Shown piece by piece: positions 14,690 to 22,346 of a DNA stretch of 27,720 nt (position 1 is its first letter; the number at the start of each line of letters is the position of its first letter). The translations under genes and the position numbers were made by a program. This DNA is from JAAFHN01 sp031421855 (GTDB taxonomy: Bacteria; Pseudomonadota; Gammaproteobacteria; Burkholderiales; Burkholderiaceae_C). Below the pieces are notes generated by a model that saw nothing but the letters and a program-made list of their open reading frames with translations, was not told the DNA's origin and made no database searches. The stretch lies in assembly GCA_031421855.1 (NCBI GenBank), contig JANOPN010000124.1:1-27720 (forward strand), read 5' to 3'.

Positions 14690-16612
14690 TCAGCGCTTGG
14701 CTGCAAGATCGTCAGCCACCAAGGCTGCGAACTGCTCCAAACCCATCACACCCAAATCTTTGTTGCCACGAGCTCGCACGGCGACCGAGCCAGCGTCCTT
14801 CTCTTTATCACCAATGACCAAGAGGTACGGCAGCTTTTGCACCGAATGCTCGCGTATTTTATAAGTGATCTTCTCGTTGCGCAGGTCGGTGTGCACCCTA
14901 ATCCCTCGACTTTGCAGCGTTTTAGCAACCGTTTTGGCAAATTCGGCCTGCGAATCGGTGATGTTGAGCACCGCAACTTGAACTGGCGCAAGCCAAAACG
15001 GCAAGGCTCCGGCATGTTGTTCGATCAAAATACCGATGAAGCGCTCCAAACTGCCCACAATCGCGCGGTGCAACATCACGGGGCGGTGGCGAGCACCGTC
15101 TTCGCCCACATATTCGGCATCCAGGCGCTCGGGCATCGAAAAATCAACCTGCATCGTGCCACATTGCCATTGGCGACCCAAGGCATCTTTGAGCGTGTAC
15201 TCGATTTTCGGGCCGTAAAACGCGCCGTCTCCGGGCGAGATCTCAAAGTCACAACCCGAGGCTCGCAAACTCTCCATGAGTGCGTGCTCGGCTTTGTCCC
15301 AGCTCTCATCACTGCCGATGCGAGCGGCTGGGCGCGTGGCAACCTTGTAGATGATGTTGGAAAAGCCAAAGTCGGCATAAACCTTTTGAAGCAACTCGGT
15401 ATACGCCACGCACTCGGGCAAGATGTGCGCCTCGGTGCAAAAAATATGCCCGTCGTCTTGCGTGAACGCCCGCACCCGCATGATGCCGTGTAGCCCGCCC
15501 GTGGGCTCATTGCGGTGGCATTGGCCAAATTCACCAAAACGCAGCGGCAAATCGCGGTAGCTTTTCGTGCCTTGCTTGAAGATCAAGATGTGGCCCGGGC
15601 AGTTCATCGGCTTCAACGCGTAGTCGCGCTTTTCACTCTCGGTCGTGAACATGTTGTCGCGGTACTTGTCCCAATGTCCCGTTTTTTCCCACAGCGACTT
15701 ATCGATGATCTGCGGGCCTTTAACCTCCAAATAGCCGTTGTCGCGGTATACGCGGCGCATGTACTGCTCAACCTCTTGCCACACCGTCCAACCCTTGGGG
15801 TGCCAAAACACGGTGCCGGGCGAATGCTCGTCGATGTGAAACAAATCGAGCTCGCGACCCAGCTTTCGGTGGTCGCGTTTTTCAGCTTCTTCCAACATCG
15901 TCAAGTGCTGTTGCAAATCATCTTTGCTGGCCCAAGCCGTGCCGTAGATGCGTTGCAGCATCTCGTTGCGGTGGTCACCACGCCAATACGCACCGGCCAG
16001 CTTCATCAGTTTGAAGTGTTTCAGCTTGCCCGTGCTGGGCACGTGCGGGCCACGGCACAAGTCCTCAAACGCACCCTCGCGGTACAAGCTGACGTCTTCG
16101 GCGCTCGGAATGCTGGCAATGATTTCGGCTTTGTAGTGCTCGCCCATACCCTTGAAGTGAGCAACAGCTTCGTCACGCGGCAGCACGCGGCGCGTGACCG
16201 GCTCGTCTTTGTTGGCCAGCTCGCTCATTTTTTTCTCAATGGCAGCCAAATCGTCCAGCGTGAACGGGCGCTCATACGAGAAGTCGTAGAAAAAGCCGTT
16301 TTCAATGACCGGACCAATCGTCACCTGAGCGGTTGGGAAAATCGACTTCACCGCATAGGCCAGCAAATGCGCCGTGCTGTGTCGAATCACTTCCAAGCCA
16401 TCGGCGTCTTTGGCCGTGATGATGGCCAAGTGGCTGTCGGCGGCGATGGGGAAACTGGTGTCAACGACCTTGGCTTGGTCGCCTAGGCCGACTTTGCCCG
16501 CCAGTGCGGCCTTGGCCAAGCCGGCTCCGATGTTGGCGGCGACTTCGGCGACGGTGACTTGCGGGGCATCAAAGGAGCGAACCGAACCGTCTGGGAGCGT
16601 GATGTTGATCAT
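14690..16612 (-). CDS. thrS: Threonyl-tRNA synthetase
   Basis: The protein has 640 residues, the normal length. An N-terminal TGS domain (about 1-62) is followed by an editing domain with the HSTAH motif (His78, His82). The class II core contains the MNCPGH zinc/substrate site, and a C-terminal anticodon-binding domain ends the protein. It charges tRNA-Thr. The ATG at 16612 has a moderate GAGAAA ribosome site. Upstream lie a terminator and a short leader frame with three threonine codons (16736-16789), suggesting attenuation. infC follows after 136 bases. Confidence 0.98.
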   Translation of the reverse strand: MINITLPDGSVRSFDAPQVTVAEVAANIGAGLAKAALAGKVGLGDQAKVVDTSFPIAADSHLAIITAKDADGLEVIRHSTAHLLAYAVKSIFPTAQVTIGPVIENGFFYDFSYERPFTLDDLAAIEKKMSELANKDEPVTRRVLPRDEAVAHFKGMGEHYKAEIIASIPSAEDVSLYREGAFEDLCRGPHVPSTGKLKHFKLMKLAGAYWRGDHRNEMLQRIYGTAWASKDDLQQHLTMLEEAEKRDHRKLGRELDLFHIDEHSPGTVFWHPKGWTVWQEVEQYMRRVYRDNGYLEVKGPQIIDKSLWEKTGHWDKYRDNMFTTESEKRDYALKPMNCPGHILIFKQGTKSYRDLPLRFGEFGQCHRNEPTGGLHGIMRVRAFTQDDGHIFCTEAHILPECVAYTELLQKVYADFGFSNIIYKVATRPAARIGSDESWDKAEHALMESLRASGCDFEISPGDGAFYGPKIEYTLKDALGRQWQCGTMQVDFSMPERLDAEYVGEDGARHRPVMLHRAIVGSLERFIGILIEQHAGALPFWLAPVQVAVLNITDSQAEFAKTVAKTLQSRGIRVHTDLRNEKITYKIREHSVQKLPYLLVIGDKEKDAGSVAVRARGNKDLGVMGLEQFAALVADDLAAKR

Positions 16613-16665
16613 GGGATTTTCTCGAATGGGTTTGTTTGGGCGATGTCAGGTGGGTGCCGGAAAGC

Positions 16666-16690
16666 AAAAAAGCGCGAGATTCGCGCTTTT
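16666..16690 (-). terminator. Intrinsic terminator upstream of thrS (possible attenuator)
   Basis: AAAAGCGCGA-ATC-TCGCGCTTTT on the minus strand forms a 10-bp stem with a three-base loop and a T-run, 54 bases before the thrS ATG. It could end transcription of the zinc-finger gene or act as the attenuator of thrS. It is symmetrical enough to work on both strands. Confidence 0.85.
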
Positions 16691-16735
16691 CGTGGGTGGC
16701 ACACCAGGTGCAATCAATCAACGTGCGCGAGCAAA

Positions 16736-16789
16736 TCAGACTTTGAAGCCTTCCGACGTAGTTCGCGGTGTCATAACCATGATGTTCAT
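16736..16789 (-). CDS. Candidate threonine-rich leader peptide of thrS
   Basis: The short frame encodes MNIMVMTPRTTSEGFKV (17 residues, three Thr, two of them adjacent), followed by TGA. It lies between a TAGAAT -10-like sequence (16817-16822) and the terminator at 16666-16690. CGCGA inside the Thr codons (16763-16767), TCGCGC after the stop (16725-16730) and the terminator arms (16681-16686, 16672-16677) can pair in alternative ways, as in amino-acid attenuators. The ribosome site is weak, which lowers confidence. Confidence 0.4.
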   Translation of the reverse strand: MNIMVMTPRTTSEGFKV

Positions 16790-16819
16790 TTGGATTTGGT
16801 AACTCTCTACGCCAACATT

Positions 16820-17008
16820 CTAACCGGCAGACACAAAGCCACTGCCACCGCACCTTGGGCATTCAGCAATCACGGTTTGCTTTTCGACCTCAAAATTCTC
16901 GTTGATGTTCTCAGACTCAATGTGAATCACGCCCTTGCCTTTGCAGTCGGGGCATTGCATCAAGTTGAGTTTGGACGCGTCAAAAACGCCGGTTTTCTCT
17001 GAAGTCAT
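16820..17008 (-). CDS. Small DnaJ-type zinc-finger protein
   Basis: A 62-residue protein with two CxxCxGxG motifs, CPDCKGKG and CPRCGGSG, separated by about 25 residues. This is the same type of zinc-binding unit as in the central domain of DnaJ, but without J domain or client-binding domain. The start is the ATG at 17008, with AGGGAAA 6 bases upstream; an upstream ATG at 17029 is less likely. A single zinc ion is expected to be held by the four Cys. The function is unknown; a small chaperone-like or RNA/protein-binding role is possible. It lies directly upstream of the thrS leader on the same strand and has no terminator between itself and the leader frame. Confidence 0.7.
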   Translation of the reverse strand: MTSEKTGVFDASKLNLMQCPDCKGKGVIHIESENINENFEVEKQTVIAECPRCGGSGFVSAG

Positions 17009-17195
17009 CGTGAATTTCCCTGTGGGCACATGAGCATCCGCAATTGTGCGGCGAGTTTTCGGCCTTGTCTACCTCGATTGGATGACCACCAACGGCACGG
17101 CAATGACGCGCAGCGTGATGCACCACGACCGCTTCGCGCCCTCTAAAGCCTACGAGGGCGCTCCCAACGTGCTGATTTGATGCCATATCAGCCAT

Positions 17196-17235
17196 TGGTC
17201 ACCGGATTCATTGGGTTTGTTGCTATTATTTTTGA
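17196..17235 (+). repeat. 40-bp dispersed repeat, copy 5, upstream of the permease operon
   Basis: TGGTCACCGG, then ATTGGGTTTGTTGCTATTATTTTTGA, is one of the copies closest to consensus. The similarity with copy 1 starts earlier, at ATATCAGCC (17185). It contains TGCTATTAT, a good extended -10 match, and ends about 40 bases before the ATG at 17275. Confidence 0.88.
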
Positions 17236-17274
17236 TATCTCTCAAAGGCGCCTTTGCTTCGCTATCATGCAGCC

Positions 17275-18081
17275 ATGAATGCCGTGATCCGATCTGCCGA
17301 CATACTCGCTCGAATAGGTGCGAGGGTGTTGGGGCGGGTTGCACAATGGTGGCGAACAGTGCTCATTTCGGCGCAGTTGGTTGTCATGGCGCTGCAACCG
17401 AATTTTTGGCGAGACCCTGCTGCGCGCGCGGCCGTCGCTCGCCAAACCCTGGCGGCGACTTGGGTTAATTTGAGCTGGTATTCGGTGATGGTGATGCTGG
17501 CCGCGGCCATCATCACCCGCATCGTTTTTGTCACGGCGCGCAGCTACGGCTTGTCAAGTTACGCCATTGAAATGCTGGTACGAGTGCTGGTTTTGGAGTT
17601 GATTCCGCTCAGCGCCGCGCTTTTTGTGGCGCTGCGTTACAGCATTGCACGAGGCAGCGAGGTGTTCAAGCTGCGACACCGAGGCGGTTTCGCGACCCTG
17701 CAATTGAGGGGCCAAAACCCGATTTCGCTCGAGGTGCTGCCCTCGGCCTTGGCGGGCATGTTTGCGGTGCTGGCTTTGGCCGCAGTGACGACTGTGTTGA
17801 CCACGGCCCTGTCATATTTCATGATTTACGGCCTGTCGCCGCACGGCCTGGCCCCCTACACCCGCAGCGTGGGCAAGGTGTTTAGCCCGGCAGTGGCTGT
17901 GATTTTTTGCGCGAAAACTGCGCTGTTTAGCCTTGCCGTTGCCTTAACGCCGCTGGCCACAGCGCTGCAAAACCTCGACCGCGACACCTCGCGCGTGGGC
18001 GTGGCGCTCGAGGTGCTGGTGCGGATGTTCAGCTTGCTTTTGGCAGTTGAAGTGCTCTCTTTGGCTGGAAACTACACATGA
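17275..18081 (+). CDS. MlaE-like ABC transporter permease
   Basis: This is a membrane protein of about 268 residues with five or so hydrophobic segments. The LELIPLSAALFVALRYSIARGSE segment corresponds to the conserved cytoplasmic coupling region of MlaE permeases. MlaE-type permeases move phospholipids or related hydrophobic molecules across the inner membrane with an MCE partner. The start is taken as the ATG at 17275. A TTG at 17254 with AAAGG five bases upstream is a real alternative and would add seven residues. The stop overlaps the start of the MCE gene (ATGA). No ATPase gene, normally next to such permeases, lies in the operon. Confidence 0.85.
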   Translation: MNAVIRSADILARIGARVLGRVAQWWRTVLISAQLVVMALQPNFWRDPAARAAVARQTLAATWVNLSWYSVMVMLAAAIITRIVFVTARSYGLSSYAIEMLVRVLVLELIPLSAALFVALRYSIARGSEVFKLRHRGGFATLQLRGQNPISLEVLPSALAGMFAVLALAAVTTVLTTALSYFMIYGLSPHGLAPYTRSVGKVFSPAVAVIFCAKTALFSLAVALTPLATALQNLDRDTSRVGVALEVLVRMFSLLLAVEVLSLAGNYT

Positions 18082-19121
18082 TGCCCGACACCCCACTCGA
18101 TGCCACCGTGAGTACCGACGGGCTGCAGTCGTCGCGCCGGGTGCAAATTCAAGCGGCGATTTTGCTGCTGGCGGCTTTCTTGGCGCTCGCGGCTGCCGTG
18201 CTCTTTGTGCTCAACGCGAGGGGGTATTTTGAGCAATCGCAGACGGTGAACCTGCTGTCTGACGACTCCGAAGGCGTGAGCGTGGGCATGGACATGACGT
18301 TCTCAGGCTTCCCCATTGGGCGCGTCGATCGCATTGAGTTGCAGTCAGACGGCAAGGCGGTTATTCGCGTCACCGTGCCCAGCAAAGACGCACATTGGCT
18401 GCGGTCGTCGAGTGTGTTCACACTGGAGCGCAACTTGGTGGGTTCAACGAAGATTCGGGCATTTACCGGCATTTTGACCGACCCGCAACTGCCCGACGGC
18501 GCGCGCAAAGACGTGCTGAGGGGCGACGCGGCAGACGAAATCCCCAAGTTGGCCAACAGCATCCGCGACATTTTGCGCAACATCGGCGCAATGACCGACG
18601 CGGAGTCGCCGCTCAACGCGACCTTGTCTAACGTGCAAACGGCTACAGCCCGCCTCAGCGGCCCCAACGGCGCGTTGGGCTTGCTTTTGGGCAACGAAGC
18701 CGAGGTCAAAAAAGTGTATGCGGCACTGGAGCGCACCAACACCTTGCTCGCACGGCTCGACACGGTGGCCACCAATGCAGCTGGCGCGGCCAACAGCGCA
18801 AAAAACGTGGTCGACAAAGCCGATGGCATGGCAGCCAAGCTCGATGCCCGCATGTTTGGCGAGTCGGGTGTGATGAACGACGCGCAAGCCACCGTTCGAA
18901 CGCTCAACGCCTTGCTGGCTGACGCGCGGGGCAGCTTGGCCAAGGCAGACGGCATCCTCAAAGAGGTGCAAGGCGCGGCGACCAACACCCGCGAGGCCAC
19001 ACAAGACTTGAACGTGTTGCGCGCAGACGTGGAGTCGAGTTTGCGCAAAGTCGACAGCTTGGTCGGTGAGATCAACCGCAAATGGCCGTTCAACCGCGAC
19101 GCTGAGGTGAAGTTGCCATGA
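18078..19121 (+). CDS. MlaD/MCE domain protein
   Basis: The 347-residue protein has an N-terminal membrane anchor (about 25-47). An MCE domain follows at about 55-130 (VNLLSDDSEGVSVGMDMTFSGFPIGRVDRIEL, then STKIRAFTG). The long C-terminal half is helical and rich in Ala, Lys and Asp, as in MCE proteins that form a periplasmic tunnel or needle. It would bind lipid substrates in the periplasm and hand them to or from the permease. Its start ATG overlaps the stop of the permease gene and its stop overlaps the start of the lipoprotein gene, so the three are translationally coupled. Confidence 0.9.
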   Translation: MMPDTPLDATVSTDGLQSSRRVQIQAAILLLAAFLALAAAVLFVLNARGYFEQSQTVNLLSDDSEGVSVGMDMTFSGFPIGRVDRIELQSDGKAVIRVTVPSKDAHWLRSSSVFTLERNLVGSTKIRAFTGILTDPQLPDGARKDVLRGDAADEIPKLANSIRDILRNIGAMTDAESPLNATLSNVQTATARLSGPNGALGLLLGNEAEVKKVYAALERTNTLLARLDTVATNAAGAANSAKNVVDKADGMAAKLDARMFGESGVMNDAQATVRTLNALLADARGSLAKADGILKEVQGAATNTREATQDLNVLRADVESSLRKVDSLVGEINRKWPFNRDAEVKLP

Positions 19122-19843
19122 GGTTGATCCACAAAACCGCATGGGTGTGCCTGTTGTTCGCCGCAAAACTGGCCATGATCGCCGCCATCGTTGCGCTGGG
19201 CGGATGTTCAAGCACCCCGCCCACGCCTCAATGGCAAATTGATGCCAGCGACAGCTTGCGCAGAGCGACTGAGTCGTATTTAGAAGGGCGCGTCAAAAAC
19301 ATCCCGGTCCAAGTATTTGAAGCTGACATGAAGCGCGCACGCGAATCCGTGAGCGCCACGGGTCGGCCTGCACAGCTCGGTCGCATCGAGCTGGCGTTTT
19401 GCGCGGCCCAAGTCGCGTCGCTCGATGCCAAAGCACTTGACCAGTGTGCCGGGTTCGCGAGCGTTCGCAACGATGCACCGCTGGCCGACCTCGCCTACGA
19501 GCGCCACCTGCACGGGCGAGCGAGCCCGGCTGATGTCGAAGCATTGCCCGAGCAACACCGCGCCGCCGCCGCCCAACTTGCCAGCGGCAGCCTCAAGTTT
19601 GAAACCCTGGCCGCCATGCCCGACGCGTTGTCGCGACTGGTCGCCGCTGCCGCCGCCTTGCAAGCCAAGCAAGCCAGCCCTGCCATCGTCAACCTGGCCG
19701 TTGAGACCGCATCGCAGCAAGGCTGGCGCCGACCGCTGTTAGCTTGGTTGGGCGTACAACTCAAACTGGCCCAAGCCGCAAACGACGCGCCAGCGGCGAC
19801 TGCGATTGAGCGGCGCATTCAAATCGCGTCCACCACGCGCTGA
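19118..19843 (+). CDS. Lipoprotein of the MCE transporter operon
   Basis: The 241-residue protein has a long signal peptide and the lipobox LGGC, with Cys30 as the predicted lipidated residue. The remaining part is Ala-rich and helical, with no recognised domain; it does not look like the PqiC or DUF330 type of auxiliary lipoprotein. Overlap with the MCE gene (ATGA) argues for a part in the same complex, perhaps at the outer membrane. The family is unknown to me. Confidence 0.75.
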   Translation: MRLIHKTAWVCLLFAAKLAMIAAIVALGGCSSTPPTPQWQIDASDSLRRATESYLEGRVKNIPVQVFEADMKRARESVSATGRPAQLGRIELAFCAAQVASLDAKALDQCAGFASVRNDAPLADLAYERHLHGRASPADVEALPEQHRAAAAQLASGSLKFETLAAMPDALSRLVAAAAALQAKQASPAIVNLAVETASQQGWRRPLLAWLGVQLKLAQAANDAPAATAIERRIQIASTTR

Positions 19844-19977
19844 AAGTGTCCTTTTGTCGCTTTTTTTCGCCGTTCTTTGTTCTTTTTGCCTGATTTGATA
19901 CGAGCCTCAGACTCAAACGGCCGTCATCTAAAGCGTTGGCTGGGATCCAGTGGCTGTTTGCCCGCTAACCGATCACG

Positions 19978-20006
19978 CCTGGATTCCAGCCTTCGCTGGA
20001 ATGACA
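19978..20006. repeat. Palindromic intergenic repeat (GGATTCCAGC type)
   Basis: ATTCCAGC-CTTC-GCTGGAAT is a perfect 8-bp stem with a CTTC loop followed by GACAG. This type of short hairpin repeat (a GGATTCC...GGAATGAC sequence) is common between genes in Proteobacteria. A weaker related segment (GGCTGGGATCCAG) lies about 40 bases earlier. Confidence 0.6.
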
Positions 20007-20050
20007 GCCTTGTAACTGAGGCAGGTATCTAATCAGGTCTTTTTGGCACT

Positions 20051-20089
20051 TGGTCTCCGGATCTATTGAGTTTGTTGCTATCATTTTTA
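20051..20089 (+). repeat. 40-bp dispersed repeat, copy 6, abutting the S10 peptidase start
   Basis: TGGTCTCCGG, then ATTGAGTTTGTTGCTATCATTTTTAT, ends directly at the ATG at 20091. It contains TGCTATCAT, an extended -10 match; a start about seven bases after the -10 would fall on the A of the ATG. Confidence 0.85.
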
Positions 20090-20090
20090 T

Positions 20091-21572
20091 ATGACCACTG
20101 AAACCACCCCAAACGCCGCTTCGGCCTACGCCAAGCCCACCAACCGCATTGTTGACACTGAGCACAGCATTCAGCTGGACGGCGAAACCTTGCGATACCG
20201 GGTGAGTTGCTGCACGGTGGTGCTGCGCGAAAACGCCGAGTCCAACGGCAACCAAGACGGGTTCAAACCCCGCGCCGAGCTGTTTTTCACGTCGTACACC
20301 CGCTTGGATGCAGGCGACGTGAGCCAGCGACCGATCACGTTCAGCTTCAACGGCGGACCCGGCTCATCGTCGGTCTGGATGCACCTGGGTTTGCTCGGCC
20401 CCAAGCGCGTCGTCACCGACGCGTTTGGCAACACGCCAGCAGCGCCGGGCGCGTTGATCGACAACGAGTACACGCTGCTTGGCGTCAGCGATTTGGTGTT
20501 CATCGACCCCATCGGTACCGGCTTTTCGCGCATGCTCGACGGCGAACGGGTCAAGGAATACCACGACTACCAGCGTGATCTGGACTCGGTGGGCGAGTTC
20601 ATCCGCAGCCATTTGTCGTCACAGCACCGCTGGAACAGCCCCAAGTTCATCATTGGCGAAAGCTATGGCACCACGCGCGCGGCGGGCCTGAGCGCGTATT
20701 TGCAAGACCGCTACCAGCTCGATGTCAATGGCTTGATGCTGATTTCTTGCGCAATGGACTTCTCAAGTCTGCGCTTTGATGCGGGCAACGACCTGCCCTA
20801 CCAATTGTTTTTGCCAACCTATGCAGCAACCGCGTGGTTCCATGGCCGCTTGTCAGCCGCGCAACAAGCCAAAACCCAGGCTGAAGTCGTGCGCGAGGCC
20901 GAAGCGTTTGCGCAAAACGAATACGCCCAGATCTTGTTCAAAGGCTCGCGCATGAGTGCGGACGAAGTCACTGCGGCCGCATCGAAAATAGCGCACCACT
21001 GCGGTTTGTCAGCAGCGTTCGTTGCGCGGGCAAACTTGCGGGTCGGCATTTATCGGTTTACCAAAGAGCTGCTGCGTGACCAAGGCCTGATCGTTGGGCG
21101 ACTTGACTCCCGCTTCACGGCGCAAGACCGTGACGACGCTGGAGAAATCACCGAATTTGATGCCGCCCACGCCAACTTGCAGGCCAGCTACTCGGCGCAA
21201 ATCAACCATTATTTGCGGCACGATTGCAAGTTCGAGCACGACGGCCACTACGAGTTGATGCAGAAGTTTTATCTCAATTGGGGCTACAAGAGCTTTGAAG
21301 GTCGCTACCCGAACGCCGCCGAGTCACTGCGCCAAGCCATGCACCGCAACACCCACCTTCGGGTGTACGTTGCCAGCGGCTACACCGACTTGGCCACGCC
21401 ACACATGGCCAGCGACTATGTTTTGAACCACGCCATCACCCGGTCCAAAGACCACGAGCGCGTCACCGTGCGCTACTTCGATGCGGGCCACATGATGTAC
21501 GTCAACCAGCCCGATTTGGTCAAGCTGGCGGGCGATTTGAAGCACTTTGTTTGCAACACCAAGCCAAGCTAG
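20091..21572 (+). CDS. Peptidase S10 (serine carboxypeptidase) family protein
   Basis: The 493-residue protein carries the S10 hallmarks: FNGGPGSSSVW (oxyanion region, about 87-96), Ser191 in GESYGTTRA, Asp433 in GYTDLATP and His467 in DAGHMMY. The family removes C-terminal residues from peptides. The start ATG at 20091 has no ribosome binding site, because the repeat copy lies directly before it. An in-frame stop at 20067 rules out a longer form. No signal peptide is present, although most S10 enzymes are exported, so a cytoplasmic location is inferred. It is followed by an intrinsic terminator. Confidence 0.92.
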   Translation: MTTETTPNAASAYAKPTNRIVDTEHSIQLDGETLRYRVSCCTVVLRENAESNGNQDGFKPRAELFFTSYTRLDAGDVSQRPITFSFNGGPGSSSVWMHLGLLGPKRVVTDAFGNTPAAPGALIDNEYTLLGVSDLVFIDPIGTGFSRMLDGERVKEYHDYQRDLDSVGEFIRSHLSSQHRWNSPKFIIGESYGTTRAAGLSAYLQDRYQLDVNGLMLISCAMDFSSLRFDAGNDLPYQLFLPTYAATAWFHGRLSAAQQAKTQAEVVREAEAFAQNEYAQILFKGSRMSADEVTAAASKIAHHCGLSAAFVARANLRVGIYRFTKELLRDQGLIVGRLDSRFTAQDRDDAGEITEFDAAHANLQASYSAQINHYLRHDCKFEHDGHYELMQKFYLNWGYKSFEGRYPNAAESLRQAMHRNTHLRVYVASGYTDLATPHMASDYVLNHAITRSKDHERVTVRYFDAGHMMYVNQPDLVKLAGDLKHFVCNTKPS

Positions 21573-21622
21573 CCAAGGCACACCACCGATCGGCGCACCC
21601 GCACGCTTGCCGGTGTGATCAA

Positions 21623-21643
21623 AACCCGAAAAAATCGGGTTTT
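21623..21643 (+). terminator. Intrinsic terminator after the S10 peptidase gene
   Basis: AACCCGA-AAAAA-TCGGGTT followed by TTG and T residues lies about 50 bases after the stop codon. Confidence 0.75.
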
Positions 21644-21795
21644 GTTGCCAAAACCACAACGCACCATGCCGCGACAGCTATCAATCTTGTAGCTGTTCGC
21701 GTCTTTTGGGGTATATTGCTTTCTTCAACCGCAACAAGCCCAACTCGCGCGCCACAGCGACTCAAAGGTCGCTGTCGACCAGGAGAATTTTTTCG

Positions 21796-22104
21796 ATGAG
21801 CAACAAAGACAACGCCGCCGTTCAACAACTCCTCGCTGTGCTGGAGACCCGCTACGCCATGCGCGTGCTGTGGGCCCTGCGCGATGGACACTCGCAAACC
21901 TTTCGTTTGCTGCAAGACAGTGTGGGCGGCGTCACGCCCAACACCATGAACACCCGCCTCAAAGACCTGCGTGCAGTCAATCTCGTTCAGCACGGCACCG
22001 ACGGCTACCAACTCACCGCCAGCGGCTTGGATCTGCTCAAGCGTTTGAGCGACATTGGGCCATTCGCAGGCAAGTGGGCCACCGCAATGGCTAAGAAAAA
22101 GTAA
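21796..22104 (+). CDS. HxlR-like winged-helix DNA-binding protein
   Basis: A 102-residue protein with a single winged helix-turn-helix: LLAVLETRYAMRVLWALRDG, then TFRLLQDSVGGVTPNTMNTRLKDLRAVNLV, and a wing ending in YQLTASGLDLL. This is the layout of the HxlR/MarR-like single-domain regulators. No conserved cysteine is present. The start is the ATG at 21796, with a good AGGAGA site; the frame continues upstream but has no better start. It lies alone between two terminators, so it is probably transcribed as a single gene. The target is unknown. Confidence 0.8.
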   Translation: MSNKDNAAVQQLLAVLETRYAMRVLWALRDGHSQTFRLLQDSVGGVTPNTMNTRLKDLRAVNLVQHGTDGYQLTASGLDLLKRLSDIGPFAGKWATAMAKKK

Positions 22105-22162
22105 GTCGAGAGTCGATCACACCGCACCGAGCGGCTGTGTTCAGCGGCTTGCGGTGCAAAGT

Positions 22163-22189
22163 AAAAAAGACGGGATTTCCCGTCTTTTT
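22163..22189 (+). terminator. Bidirectional intrinsic terminator
   Basis: AAAAAAGACGGGA-TT-TCCCGTCTTTTT, an 8-10 bp stem with a T-run on either strand, isolates the regulator from grpE. Confidence 0.85.
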
Positions 22190-22263
22190 GCATGTTTGAG
22201 CTCGAATTTCATTGAAAACAGCGACGTTTTGGCTGATTTCAGTTGATTTCAGCCAAATTTACC

Positions 22264-22290
22264 CTTGAAACGCCGCACACCACCCCGACA
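22264..22290 (+). promoter_or_regulatory. Sigma32-type heat-shock promoter of grpE
   Basis: CTTGAA (22264-22269), a 13-base spacer and CCCCGACA follow the sigma32 pattern (CTTGAA, 13-14 bases, CCCCATNT-like). The -10 covers the first possible ATG (22290), so translation must start further downstream. Confidence 0.7.
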
Positions 22291-22346
22291 TGCGACCCAA
22301 GCGGTCATGCATGACCAAACCCCATTTCAAACCAGCGAAAAGCGCA

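Noticed and set aside
15515..16486. 323-codon open frame on the plus strand
   Set aside because: It is antisense to thrS and has no start signal or recognisable domain.
17031..17180. Short plus-strand frame ending NVLI before repeat copy 5
   Set aside because: About 48 codons with a plausible composition, but no ribosome site, no clear start and no family match. It might be a gene remnant, but this cannot be supported.
21672..21700. ACAGCTATCAATCTTGTAGCTGT palindrome
   Set aside because: An imperfect inverted repeat that resembles the GCTAT end of the repeat family but lacks its left block. It could be an operator for the downstream winged-helix gene, but there is only one copy and no second evidence.
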